This document shows, piece by piece, positions 7,159 through 14,028 of a DNA stretch of 14,434 nucleotides; the stretch's first letter is position 1, and the number at the start of each line of letters is the position of its first letter. The stretch is taken from NCBI GenBank assembly GCA_030629475.1, contig DAOVOU010000015.1, positions 1 to 14,434 on the forward strand, read 5' to 3'. A model generated the notes under the pieces. The model was not told where the DNA came from, did no database searches, and saw only the letters and a list, made by a program, of their open reading frames with translations. Origin of the DNA: Desulfobacterales bacterium (GTDB lineage: Bacteria > Desulfobacterota > Desulfobacteria > Desulfobacterales > C00003060). A program made the position numbers and the translations under genes.

Positions 7159-9178
7159 CGTTTCCTCCAAGCAAGTGTTGCCACTCTCTGCGCATACTTT
7201 TTTCATCTATATCTGAGGCCAGAAACCAGCCTAACGCTGTTCCACAGTCACGGCAAAATGAATAGCTATCTGTGGTGTCAATTTTGCGAGGTTTGGACCA
7301 TTTACCAGATTTTCCCCTAACCGTCTCTGGTCTCAGAACCAGAATAGCATCGTGTTTGAGAGACTTGAGACCGAGGATATGCACAGAAACCGGGTTTTCG
7401 GAAAACACAATGTAGCGGTTAACCAACAAAAATCCCGCCCTTTTCAAAGAGAGAGCTAGTTCGGCCCATGCCTCGTGACGCCAGTGATGGAAGGTAAAGA
7501 TGAGCCGCCCTCCCTCTTTCTTGAGAGCACGGCAGCACATCTTCCAAATATCTGCCAGTACCTCACCATATTTGCGACCGCTGGAAACGGTTCCCTCCGA
7601 TACCGCCGAGGCAAGGGGATCATAATGCCAATCCGCTTCTTGAGGCAAAAACAGACGGAGCCAGACTCGAAAGAAGTTGGACAAATCGCTGTATTGGACA
7701 CTATCATAGTAAGGGGGATCGGTAACCACATAATCAACGGTGTTTTCGGGAATATTAAGGGCGGACGCATCGCCTTGGAGTATTAAGACCTTGCGTTTTC
7801 CTGCGGTCAGAGCCTTCCAGTTGGATACTGGTTTTCCCCCGTCAATCTCGCCAATAATGGGAACTTTTACACGCCGGTCACCTAGGATGCGGGTCTCAAT
7901 CGGCTGAACGGCCCACTCCCCCGCTCTTATGATACGGTCGTTGAAGAGCCGGTTTAGTGTCCCCGATGTATTACCAGAAAACACCATATTGTTTTCCAAT
8001 GCCGTGTAAGGAAATGAATAAGCGTGGTGAGAAAACACATGGCGGATAGCCCCGGGACGACGAATGTCACGGCCCTTGTAGCCGCAGAGAAGCGAATTAA
8101 ACTCCAAGGACGTGGAGATTAACAGCGCCATCCACAATCGGTCCTCATCGGATAGCTGTGATAAAAACTCCAGTGAAATGCTTAGATAAAGCAACTGGCG
8201 CGGCGTGAACAACTCTTGGAAGGTGCTGATGCCTCGTCGAAGGAGATCATTAGATTTGGGTCCGTTGGGAACACGAAAATCCTGAAGGTCTCTAAAGTTG
8301 AGTTGTTGAGCCAAAACGCGGACCTGGGCCAGAAGCTCCAGATCATTTTGAGTTATTGATTTGAAAAAGCCCCCATGTTTGCGACAAATTCCAGCAATGA
8401 CCAGAGGAACGTAGCGCTCTGAAAACGAATCATTCAGAATGTCGGTAAATGGTGCATGGCACTCTTCGCAACGTTTGGTGCCTTTTACCATCAAAGGCCT
8501 GTCCACCCTGCTTCGGCACTTATGTTTCGTGGCAGTGAACACGTCTCGGCATCTGTGACAGATATATACGTCATGGTCATTACCCTGCCGCAAAAGAGAA
8601 TCGTCAATAAAGAGTACTTCCCTACAGGAACATTTTCTACGCAATCCATACAACATGAATTGGGTTTCTGCGTTTTTCTTACAAGTCGGGCAGGTGGTTT
8701 TATAGAAGGGAGCAAGTTTGCTTCTTAATGCATTGAGAAACTTATCGAAGATAAGCTTCTTGTGGCGCAAAGGCGATAGAGTGAAACCGGCTTTTGTTTG
8801 AAGAACAGGAATCGGATCGATGTCCATGCCTATAACGTTCGCTCCCATCCGGACTGCTTCATGAAGGGTCGTGCCACCACCTATCATCGGGTCCAGGATG
8901 ATTTTGCCCTCTAAGCCCCCTGCTTCGTAAAAATTCCGCTTGCCTGAATCATCTACAAGTTGCTTAAGAATATGACGAAACGTAGTGCCAGAACGACGTG
9001 CCCACCATTTGTGCAAGTAGGTATTGGGCCGATACAGATGCTTGTTATATGATTCAAGGGTTGCTAGCTCGTTTGCTGCGTCTTCAGGGAAGGTTTTGTC
9101 GATAGGAATCTCTTCTGAGTATGGCCTTTCAACTTGGCTGGCGCGAAAGTTGAATCCTGTTTGAATTGGTACACGCAT
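7136..9178 (-). CDS. Zinc-ribbon DNA methyltransferase (adenine-N6/cytosine-N4 type)
   Basis: A predicted SAM-dependent DNA methyltransferase of the group with LHKWWARRSG near the start (DUF1156/COG1743-like). From the ATG at 9178 it has 680 residues. The SAM-binding motif I is DPMIGGGTT (96-104), followed by the acidic strand VIGMDIDP. The catalytic motif IV is DPPYYDSVQYSDL (487-499). About 380 residues separate them, including cysteine pairs that look like zinc ribbons (C163/C166, C183/C185, C207/C210, C237/C240), the likely target-recognition part. A final CRDCG (642-646) lies near the C-terminus. The start at 9178 is chosen because AGGAAAG lies about 8 nt upstream and residues before it look non-conserved; an in-frame ATG at 9298 would overlap the nuclease gene. 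Specificity cannot be read from sequence. Confidence 0.85.
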   Translation of the reverse strand: MRVPIQTGFNFRASQVERPYSEEIPIDKTFPEDAANELATLESYNKHLYRPNTYLHKWWARRSGTTFRHILKQLVDDSGKRNFYEAGGLEGKIILDPMIGGGTTLHEAVRMGANVIGMDIDPIPVLQTKAGFTLSPLRHKKLIFDKFLNALRSKLAPFYKTTCPTCKKNAETQFMLYGLRRKCSCREVLFIDDSLLRQGNDHDVYICHRCRDVFTATKHKCRSRVDRPLMVKGTKRCEECHAPFTDILNDSFSERYVPLVIAGICRKHGGFFKSITQNDLELLAQVRVLAQQLNFRDLQDFRVPNGPKSNDLLRRGISTFQELFTPRQLLYLSISLEFLSQLSDEDRLWMALLISTSLEFNSLLCGYKGRDIRRPGAIRHVFSHHAYSFPYTALENNMVFSGNTSGTLNRLFNDRIIRAGEWAVQPIETRILGDRRVKVPIIGEIDGGKPVSNWKALTAGKRKVLILQGDASALNIPENTVDYVVTDPPYYDSVQYSDLSNFFRVWLRLFLPQEADWHYDPLASAVSEGTVSSGRKYGEVLADIWKMCCRALKKEGGRLIFTFHHWRHEAWAELALSLKRAGFLLVNRYIVFSENPVSVHILGLKSLKHDAILVLRPETVRGKSGKWSKPRKIDTTDSYSFCRDCGTALGWFLASDIDEKSMRREWQHLLGGNDGAKTSR

Positions 9179-9287
9179 TGAATCTTTCCTGATGCTGTGA
9201 ACACGCGGGGAAGGGGTCCCAAGGAGAAGACGAAGGGATTTCTCCCGGCAATATAAGGGCAGGGTTGAAGCTTGTAAATAGAAAAAG

Positions 9288-9560
9288 TTACCCCCCAAGC
9301 TTCTCTTTCATCGCCTTATTGACGGAGTTCCTACCGAGCTTGACCCTGGCGACGGTACGCTTGTATTTGTCTGTGGCGACCTTCTCGACCGCGATCTCCT
9401 GGCCGAGAATCATGGCTGACAAATCCTTCCTCGCCTGGGCCGCGCCCTTCTTGCCCTTCTCAGGGGCGTCGTAGCCTGCCAGCCTGATGGGGTTCTTCCT
9501 GCGGTTGGTCTCGAAGGTGTCCCCGTCAATGACCCTTGTGACCTTTTCTTTCCGTGGCAT
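9288..9560 (-). CDS. Short SNase-like (thermonuclease fold) protein
   Basis: A staphylococcal-nuclease-like protein of 90 residues. Motifs are RVIDGDTF (9-16, metal-ligand D14), IRLAGYDAPE (25-34, with R26, D31 and E34 matching the catalytic Arg, Asp and Glu of the family) and DKYKRTVARVKLG with R68 in the place of the second catalytic arginine. It stops at KEKLGG, earlier than most family members, which carry a further C-terminal helix. It has no signal peptide, so it should act in the cytoplasm. The start at 9560 has AAGGAGG five to six bases upstream. It is the first gene of the minus-strand modification cluster, 109 nt ahead of the methyltransferase. Confidence 0.82.
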   Translation of the reverse strand: MPRKEKVTRVIDGDTFETNRRKNPIRLAGYDAPEKGKKGAAQARKDLSAMILGQEIAVEKVATDKYKRTVARVKLGRNSVNKAMKEKLGG

Positions 9561-9598
9561 GGTGGCCTCCTTCTAGCAATGGAGCTTTCAAAGTGGCC

Positions 9599-9634
9599 TA
9601 TATTGTGGTACATACTAATCCAAAACACAATATA
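9599..9634 (-). promoter_or_regulatory. Inverted repeat upstream of the SNase-like gene
   Basis: TATATTGTG (9599-9607) and CACAATATA (9626-9634) form a perfect 9-bp inverted repeat with an 18-nt spacer, 39-74 nt before the ATG at 9560. A TTGACA hexamer on the minus strand (9647-9642) lies just upstream of it, but no convincing -10 box sits at 16-18 nt. It could be an operator controlling the nuclease-methyltransferase cluster. Confidence 0.35.
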
Positions 9635-9647
9635 TTGGGTTTGTCAA

Positions 9648-9890
9648 GCGAAAAGGGGCTCCTGTTTAAGACCAAACACGCGTGTAGAAGAGGTGCCGGT
9701 CATGTATTTATGCGTTGCCGTTGGTAGGGAAATATGAATAAGGCTCGAATACGCCGCGAAGAGCACGTATCGACGCACCGGGCGCGCTACATCACATCAT
9801 CTGTTCTTAAACCGCCCTTTTTGCCCCTGAAAATGCAGTTTAAAGGCTCATATGGGTGCCTATTCTATCGCTATCCTTTTTGATATTAGT
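9648..9890. other. Gene-free spacer
   Basis: Nothing recognisable was found apart from a palindrome ACACGCGTGT near 9675 and a 49-codon frame (9734-9883, MNKARIRREEHVSTHRARYI...) with a weak ribosome binding site and no known relatives that I can name. It may be eroded mobile DNA. Confidence 0.4.
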
Positions 9891-9944
9891 TACTTAGCGT
9901 GGCCCGACCCTGTCTCCTACTTAGCGTGGCCCGACCCTGTCTCC
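9891..9944. repeat. Perfect 27-bp tandem duplication (REP-like word)
   Basis: Two identical 27-bp copies (9891-9917 and 9918-9944) begin TACTTAGCGTGG and end CCCTGTCTCC. The reverse complement contains GGAGACAGGG, close to GGGGACAGGG at 11384-11393 on the other side of the DUF4143 gene and in the opposite orientation. Similar GGGGACAGG words are common in REP elements mobilised by Y1/RAYT transposases in Deltaproteobacteria; that link is an inference. Confidence 0.7.
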
Positions 9945-9979
9945 TCTTTCTCCTGGATTTTGTGAAATGTGTAGGTCTG

Positions 9980-10002
9980 CCCCCCCCTTTTTTTTGCCCC
10001 CC
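9980..10002. repeat. C8-T8-G-C6 homopolymer block
   Basis: Eight C, eight T, one G and six C follow one another directly. A C10-T7-G block of the same design starts at 11333, straight after the stop codon of the next gene, so the ATPase gene is bracketed by two such tracts. Length here is prone to sequencing and replication error. Confidence 0.75.
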
Positions 10003-10066
10003 TCTTTCACAGGCTTGTGAGAGCGAGCTGCTGCCCCTGGAATTTCTGGGAATTTGTGGGAAATCC

Positions 10067-10118
10067 TTGACAAATACTCACAATCTTGAGTAAATTTACT
10101 CAAAACATTGAGTAAATT
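10067..10118 (+). promoter_or_regulatory. Promoter with overlapping palindromic operator
   Basis: A consensus -35 TTGACA (10067-10072), an 18-nt spacer and a -10-like TAAATT (10091-10096) precede the ATPase gene. The -10 lies inside a perfect 18-bp palindrome TTGAGTAAATTTACTCAA (10086-10103). A third half-site, TTGAGTAAATT, follows at 10108-10118, and a weak one (TACTCA) overlaps the spacer at 10075-10080. This is the geometry of repressor binding at a promoter. The repressor is not identified; the ATPase product itself is a possible candidate. Confidence 0.6.
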
Positions 10119-10138
10119 GTAAAAAGCAAGGAAATCAA

Positions 10139-11332
10139 ATGTTTAAGAGGACAAGTCACAGCGTACTTCTGGGCAGATTGTCCGAACCCAGGCGCTTTAT
10201 CCAGGTGCTGTCCGGTCCGAGGCAAACGGGGAAGACCACCCTCGCCCACCAGGTCATGGCCGATTCCCAGTTGCCGAGCCACTATGCCTCTGCAGATGAG
10301 CCTACCCTGAAGGATCGCACCTGGATGGAACAGCAGTGGGAAGCAGCGCGGGCACAACTCAAATCCGGACAGTACGCGAGAAAGGCGGTACTTGTTCTGG
10401 ATGAGGTGCAGAAGATCACCGGCTGGTCCGAAACAGTAAAGCGATTATGGGATGAGGATACGTCCAACGGACTGCCACTCCATGTGATCGTTTTGGGATC
10501 ATCGCCCCTGCTGGTACAGCGGGGCCTCACGGAAAGCCTTGCCGGACGATTTGAGGTCATGCCGGTTACACACTGGTCGTTTGCGGAAATGCACGAGGCG
10601 TTCGGGTGGGATGTGGAACAATACGTTTTCTATGGGGGATACCCCGGAGCCGCTGATCTCATCCATGACCAGCAGCGGTGGTCCAGTTACATCATGAATT
10701 CCCTCATAGAGACCACGATTGCACGGGATATTTTGCTCATGACCAGGGTTGACAAACCGGCTCTTTTGCGTCGCCTGTTCGAACTCGGCTGTTCCTATTC
10801 AGGCCAGGTTCTTTCATATCAGAAGATGCTGGGCCAGCTTCAGGATGTTGGCAATACCACTACCCTTGCCCACTACTTGAATCTGTTCGGAGGCGCTGGA
10901 CTTCTGGAAGGCCTGCCGAAATATGCAGGCCAGCGGGTTCGCCAAAGGGCGTCCAGCCCGAAGCTTCAGGTCCTTAATACGGCCCTGATAACGGCTCAAT
11001 CCCAATTCAGCATGGAGGAAGCCAAGCGGGATACCAATTACTGGGGCCGGCTGGTCGAATCAGGTGTCGGTGCAACTCTAATCAATGGACTCAGAGGCAA
11101 AGGCATCGAGGTCTTCTACTGGTCGAGCCGTAATCAAGAAGTCGATTTCGTATTGTCCCGAGGTAATTCTTTGGTAGCCCTCGAGGTAAAGAGTGGACGT
11201 AGAAGAACCAGCTTGCCGGGTATTGAGGCTTTTTCTAAAGAGTTTAGCGTAACGAGGAAGTTGTTGGTTGGGGCTCAAGGTATTCCGTTACGGGAATTTT
11301 TGCTCGCGCCGCCAGAGGAATGGCTGCGCTGA
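10139..11332 (+). CDS. AAA ATPase with DUF4143 C-terminal domain
   Basis: A 397-residue member of the AAA_14-DUF4143 family, common in bacteria and archaea and of unknown function. Walker A is GPRQTGKTT (26-34), Walker B LVLDEVQ (85-91), sensor-1-like VLGSS (118-122), and an arginine motif ESLAGRFE lies at 132-139. The C-terminal half carries GRLVE (E307), EVDFVL (D336) and LEVKSG (E349, K351), the arrangement of a PD-(D/E)XK-like nuclease core that these proteins usually show. The ATG has AAGGAAA about 4-10 nt upstream. It is a single-gene unit with its own promoter and operator, flanked by repeat tracts, and could act as a stand-alone mobile or addictive unit. No partner gene is adjacent. 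Confidence 0.88.
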   Translation: MFKRTSHSVLLGRLSEPRRFIQVLSGPRQTGKTTLAHQVMADSQLPSHYASADEPTLKDRTWMEQQWEAARAQLKSGQYARKAVLVLDEVQKITGWSETVKRLWDEDTSNGLPLHVIVLGSSPLLVQRGLTESLAGRFEVMPVTHWSFAEMHEAFGWDVEQYVFYGGYPGAADLIHDQQRWSSYIMNSLIETTIARDILLMTRVDKPALLRRLFELGCSYSGQVLSYQKMLGQLQDVGNTTTLAHYLNLFGGAGLLEGLPKYAGQRVRQRASSPKLQVLNTALITAQSQFSMEEAKRDTNYWGRLVESGVGATLINGLRGKGIEVFYWSSRNQEVDFVLSRGNSLVALEVKSGRRRTSLPGIEAFSKEFSVTRKLLVGAQGIPLREFLLAPPEEWLR

Positions 11333-11683
11333 CCCCCCCCCCTTTTTTTGTACATCCATCCAGCGTCAGCAGAGCGAAGGAAAGGGGACAGGGACTGCCG
11401 TCAGAAAAACACCTGCTTCTCGACGTCGAAAGAAACGCATGAATGCATGACCGTTCTCAACTCCTGAAAGCTACGCACTTTCTGCACCAACCCCCATTAC
11501 CAACGAGGTATTTTAAATCTGACCACACTAAATCTAACCCGTTTCATGTAGAAGTATTGAACTTTCTAGTTGGAATCTCCTGACAAAATCAATCATTTAT
11601 ATTTTAGTTCTTTCTACTAAAAATCCTAAATTTCAACATAAGGCTGTTCCCATTGATTCACTAAAAAAAGGAGGTTGTGTCAA
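11333..11683. other. Spacer between the DUF4143 gene and the ParA operon
   Basis: It begins with C10-T7-G (11333-11350) right at the stop codon. GGGGACAGGG (11384-11393) is a REP-like word inverted relative to the 27-bp repeat at 9891-9944. From about 11500 the DNA turns AT-rich and should hold the operon promoter, but no clear -35/-10 pair can be chosen. TTTTAGT (11602-11608) and ACTAAAA (11616-11622) form an inverted repeat with a 7-nt spacer, a possible operator. The Shine-Dalgarno sequence AAAGGAGG is at 11667-11674. No gene is supported here. Confidence 0.5.
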
Positions 11684-12301
11684 ATGAGCTCCCAAACGTC
11701 GCCAGAAGAACTTGATGCTTTTAATAACATCATCGGTGAGTTATCGCGTTTTGACGAGGATACCAAGGCCAGACTGATGCAAACGATATTGACATTTCTC
11801 AACATCGATGTTTTCGGTAGACCGACACCCACATGGGACACCGTGCCCCATCCCAACGGCTCGAACAAAACGTCGGTTCCAAGGGCCAACGTTGGCTTTT
11901 CTGAAAGAGAAGATTTAGGCCCGAAAGAGTTTCTTCTCGAAAAGGAACCAAAGCTGATCAATGATAGAGTGGCCTGCCTTGCCTACTACCTGACCCATTA
12001 CCGTAACACTCCTCATTTTAAAACCCTCGATATCAGCAAATTAAACACAGAAGCGGCTCAGGTGAAGTTTACGAACGCCTCAGTCGCGGTGAATGAGGCA
12101 GAAAGGAGGGGTCTCCTTGTTCCAGCCGGGAAAGGCAAGAAGCAGTTGAGCGCTTTGGCTGAGCAGTACGTTCAAGCTTTGCCTGATCGTGAGGCCGCAA
12201 AGAAGATTTTGAAACGGATCAAGCCGATTCGGAAGAAGGCAGTTCCTGCCAAACAGGAGCAAGCAAGCAAATCGGCCAGAAGTGAAAGCACTCAGGAATA
12301 G
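11684..12301 (+). CDS. Uncharacterised protein, possible winged-helix domain; first gene of ParA-RelA/SpoT operon
   Basis: Not a family I can name. From ATG 11684 (AAAGGAGG nine bases upstream) it has 205 residues. The N-terminus holds a helical segment, FDEDTKARLMQTILTFLNID (23-42), of the type seen before effector or adaptor regions. A proline- and polar-rich linker follows (about 45-75). Residues 88-168 read as a possible winged-helix fold (LINDRVACLAYYLTHY, then DISKLN, NASVAVNEAERRGLLV and a KGKKQLSALAEQYVQALPD wing/helix). The tail (175-205) is lysine- and alanine-rich and likely disordered, perhaps binding DNA or RNA. It lies 5 nt from the ParA-like gene, so the two are co-translated. 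A DNA-binding regulator or an adaptor for the ATPase are the main options. Confidence 0.75.
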   Translation: MSSQTSPEELDAFNNIIGELSRFDEDTKARLMQTILTFLNIDVFGRPTPTWDTVPHPNGSNKTSVPRANVGFSEREDLGPKEFLLEKEPKLINDRVACLAYYLTHYRNTPHFKTLDISKLNTEAAQVKFTNASVAVNEAERRGLLVPAGKGKKQLSALAEQYVQALPDREAAKKILKRIKPIRKKAVPAKQEQASKSARSESTQE

Positions 12302-12306
12302 TAGAT

Positions 12307-13293
12307 ATGAGTAAAGAGGCATTGCGCATAGCAATATTCAATCACAAAGGCGGAGTTGGGAAAACCACGTTGACCGTTAACATAGCGGCAGCCCTGTCGG
12401 ATTTAGGGAAGCGAGTCCTGTTGGTCGACTCCGATCCTCAGTGTAACCTCACATCGTACCTGATTGAAGATTCCGTAATCGATGACCTGTTAGATAAGTC
12501 CGATGGACGGAACGGGGAGACAATATGGTCAGCACTGAAACCAATAGTTGAAGCACGCGGCGGTCGGAAGAAAATTGCTGGCATTGAAGTGATAGACGAT
12601 GGGACCTATTTGATACCTGGTGACATAAGGCTTTCTGAGTTCGAAGCGGAATTGTCTGACTATTGGTCTGCATGTGTCGAAAGGAAAATAAGAGGATTCA
12701 GCGGTGTATCAGCGTTGGCCGAACTTGTCTCCGAATATGCCAAGAACAAAACAGTCGATTATGTTTTCTACGATACGGGTCCGAATATTGGGCCATTGAA
12801 TAAAGTAATTCTCTTGGACTGTGATTATTTCATTGTGCCGGGAAGCTGCGATCTATTCTCAGTGCGAGCGCTCAAGACTTTAGGTCATACTCTCGTCACT
12901 TGGATTACTAATTGGGAGACGATTTCTAAACTTGCACCAGACGGCTTACACTTATTGCGTGGGAAACCTAAGTTCCTCGGTTATATTCCCCAGGGATTCA
13001 GAATTTATGCACAGACAATGGCCCGCAGGCCCGCTAGATACGCAGCAAGATTCGAAAAGCAGTTACACAGTGATTTGATAGTTTTGCTTAGAACGGTAGA
13101 CAAGGCCTTGTCAAAACCAGAAGTCAGGGGAGCAAGATTGGGCGAAATTAAAGATTTCGGCTCATTGGTCCAAATGAGTCAGGAACAAGGTGTTGCATTT
13201 TGGTATGTAGATGGCGCCCCGGAATACCAAACTCATGAGGCACGTGACGCTTTCCATGACATAGCGAAGTCCATTATTGCTAAGACAACTTAG
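12307..13293 (+). CDS. ParA/MinD-family ATPase
   Basis: A P-loop ATPase of the deviant Walker A (ParA/Soj/MinD) class, 328 residues. The deviant Walker A is KGGVGKTT (14-21, signature lysine K14), followed by LLVDSDPQCNLTS (38-50) and the Walker B region VDYVFYDTGPNIGPLN (150-165, D156). These proteins dimerise on ATP and usually bind DNA or membranes. No ParB and no parS-like repeat are nearby, and the gene is sandwiched between a possible winged-helix protein and a RelA/SpoT synthetase. Plasmid-type partition is therefore less likely than a sensing or switching role. An insertion between the Walker motifs (about 60-130) is longer than in small ParA proteins. It is spaced 5 nt from the gene before and 9 nt from the gene after. 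Shine-Dalgarno is weak (AGGA). Confidence 0.88.
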   Translation: MSKEALRIAIFNHKGGVGKTTLTVNIAAALSDLGKRVLLVDSDPQCNLTSYLIEDSVIDDLLDKSDGRNGETIWSALKPIVEARGGRKKIAGIEVIDDGTYLIPGDIRLSEFEAELSDYWSACVERKIRGFSGVSALAELVSEYAKNKTVDYVFYDTGPNIGPLNKVILLDCDYFIVPGSCDLFSVRALKTLGHTLVTWITNWETISKLAPDGLHLLRGKPKFLGYIPQGFRIYAQTMARRPARYAARFEKQLHSDLIVLLRTVDKALSKPEVRGARLGEIKDFGSLVQMSQEQGVAFWYVDGAPEYQTHEARDAFHDIAKSIIAKTT

Positions 13294-13302
13294 GCATAGG
13301 CT

Positions 13303-14028
13303 ATGCCCAAATCTAAACTGACTAAATCTATTATGTCTCAGATTGATGCTGCGGTTAAGGTTTACGTGGAAAACCGAGATGACTTTAAGCATCTCGCAAA
13401 TACCTTGAAGGATGATCTGGTTGAAAACAAAAATCTTAGAAAATTCATTCATTCTACCAAATTCCGTGCGAAGAAGCCTGATAGTCTTCACGAGAAGCTG
13501 AAGCGACAAGCTATTGAGCGGATGGAGAAGGGTAAGCCATTTGAGATTACGAAAGACAATTTATTCAGCCAGATTACCGATCTTGCTGGTGTAAGAATTC
13601 TTCATCTGCATACCAAACAAATGTCTGACATGCATCCAGCTATTCTGGATATTTTTCAAGAATACATGTACAGAGTCGTTCGCAAACCCGTAGCATATAC
13701 ATGGGATTTCGAAAACAAGCAGCTATTCGAAGACATGGGTTTAAAAACAAATATGCGTCGTTCCATGTACACAAGTATTCATTATGTTGTGGAGCCCAAT
13801 CGAAGGACGAAATATCGGTGTGAACTTCAGGTGAGAACATTAATGGAAGAAGTGTGGGGGGAAGTTTCCCATACCATCAACTATCCGGATCAAATTGATA
13901 GCGTAACATGTCAGGAGCAGCTAAGGGTGCTGGCCCGGGTTGCGTCAGGATGCACACGCCTAGTAGATTCAATCTTCCTTTCATACATAGAGCACGGAAA
14001 ATTGGCCCAAAAAAAGCCGAAGGACTAA
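13303..14028 (+). CDS. RelA/SpoT-domain nucleotide pyrophosphokinase (small alarmone synthetase-like)
   Basis: A 241-residue stand-alone synthetase-type protein with no hydrolase, TGS or ACT domain. Motifs in order are TKFRAKKPDSLHEKL (52-66; basic ATP-binding loop), DLAGVRIL (93-100, metal-binding D93), SMYTSIHYVV (154-163, in place of the usual GYxSxH), and CELQVRTLMEEVWGEVSH (173-190, with E174, Q176, R178, W185 and H190). The synthetase residues are retained, so pyrophosphate transfer from ATP to a guanosine/adenosine nucleotide or to tRNA (as in toxSAS toxins) is plausible. The glycine of the GYxS loop is replaced by Met155. It is the last gene of the operon and probably its effector. 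Shine-Dalgarno is weak. Confidence 0.88.
   Translation: MPKSKLTKSIMSQIDAAVKVYVENRDDFKHLANTLKDDLVENKNLRKFIHSTKFRAKKPDSLHEKLKRQAIERMEKGKPFEITKDNLFSQITDLAGVRILHLHTKQMSDMHPAILDIFQEYMYRVVRKPVAYTWDFENKQLFEDMGLKTNMRRSMYTSIHYVVEPNRRTKYRCELQVRTLMEEVWGEVSHTINYPDQIDSVTCQEQLRVLARVASGCTRLVDSIFLSYIEHGKLAQKKPKD

Noticed and set aside
8456..8728. 90-codon plus-strand ORF inside the methyltransferase gene
   Set aside because: Antisense shadow of the zinc-ribbon coding region, whose motifs are clear on the minus strand.
9179..9298. Upstream in-frame start (9298) for the methyltransferase
   Set aside because: It would overlap the SNase-like gene, and the extra 40 residues look non-conserved; ATG 9178 has a better-placed ribosome binding site.
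9734..9883. 49-codon ORF with a weak ribosome binding site
   Set aside because: No recognisable motif, short, and in a repeat-rich spacer; not supported as a gene.
11268..11450. 60-codon ORF overlapping the end of the DUF4143 gene
   Set aside because: Runs through the C/T homopolymer and a basic low-complexity stretch; no ribosome binding site or known family.
12307..13293. Plasmid or chromosome partition locus
   Set aside because: No ParB-like gene and no parS-like repeats are in reach; the ATPase is in an operon with a RelA/SpoT synthetase instead.
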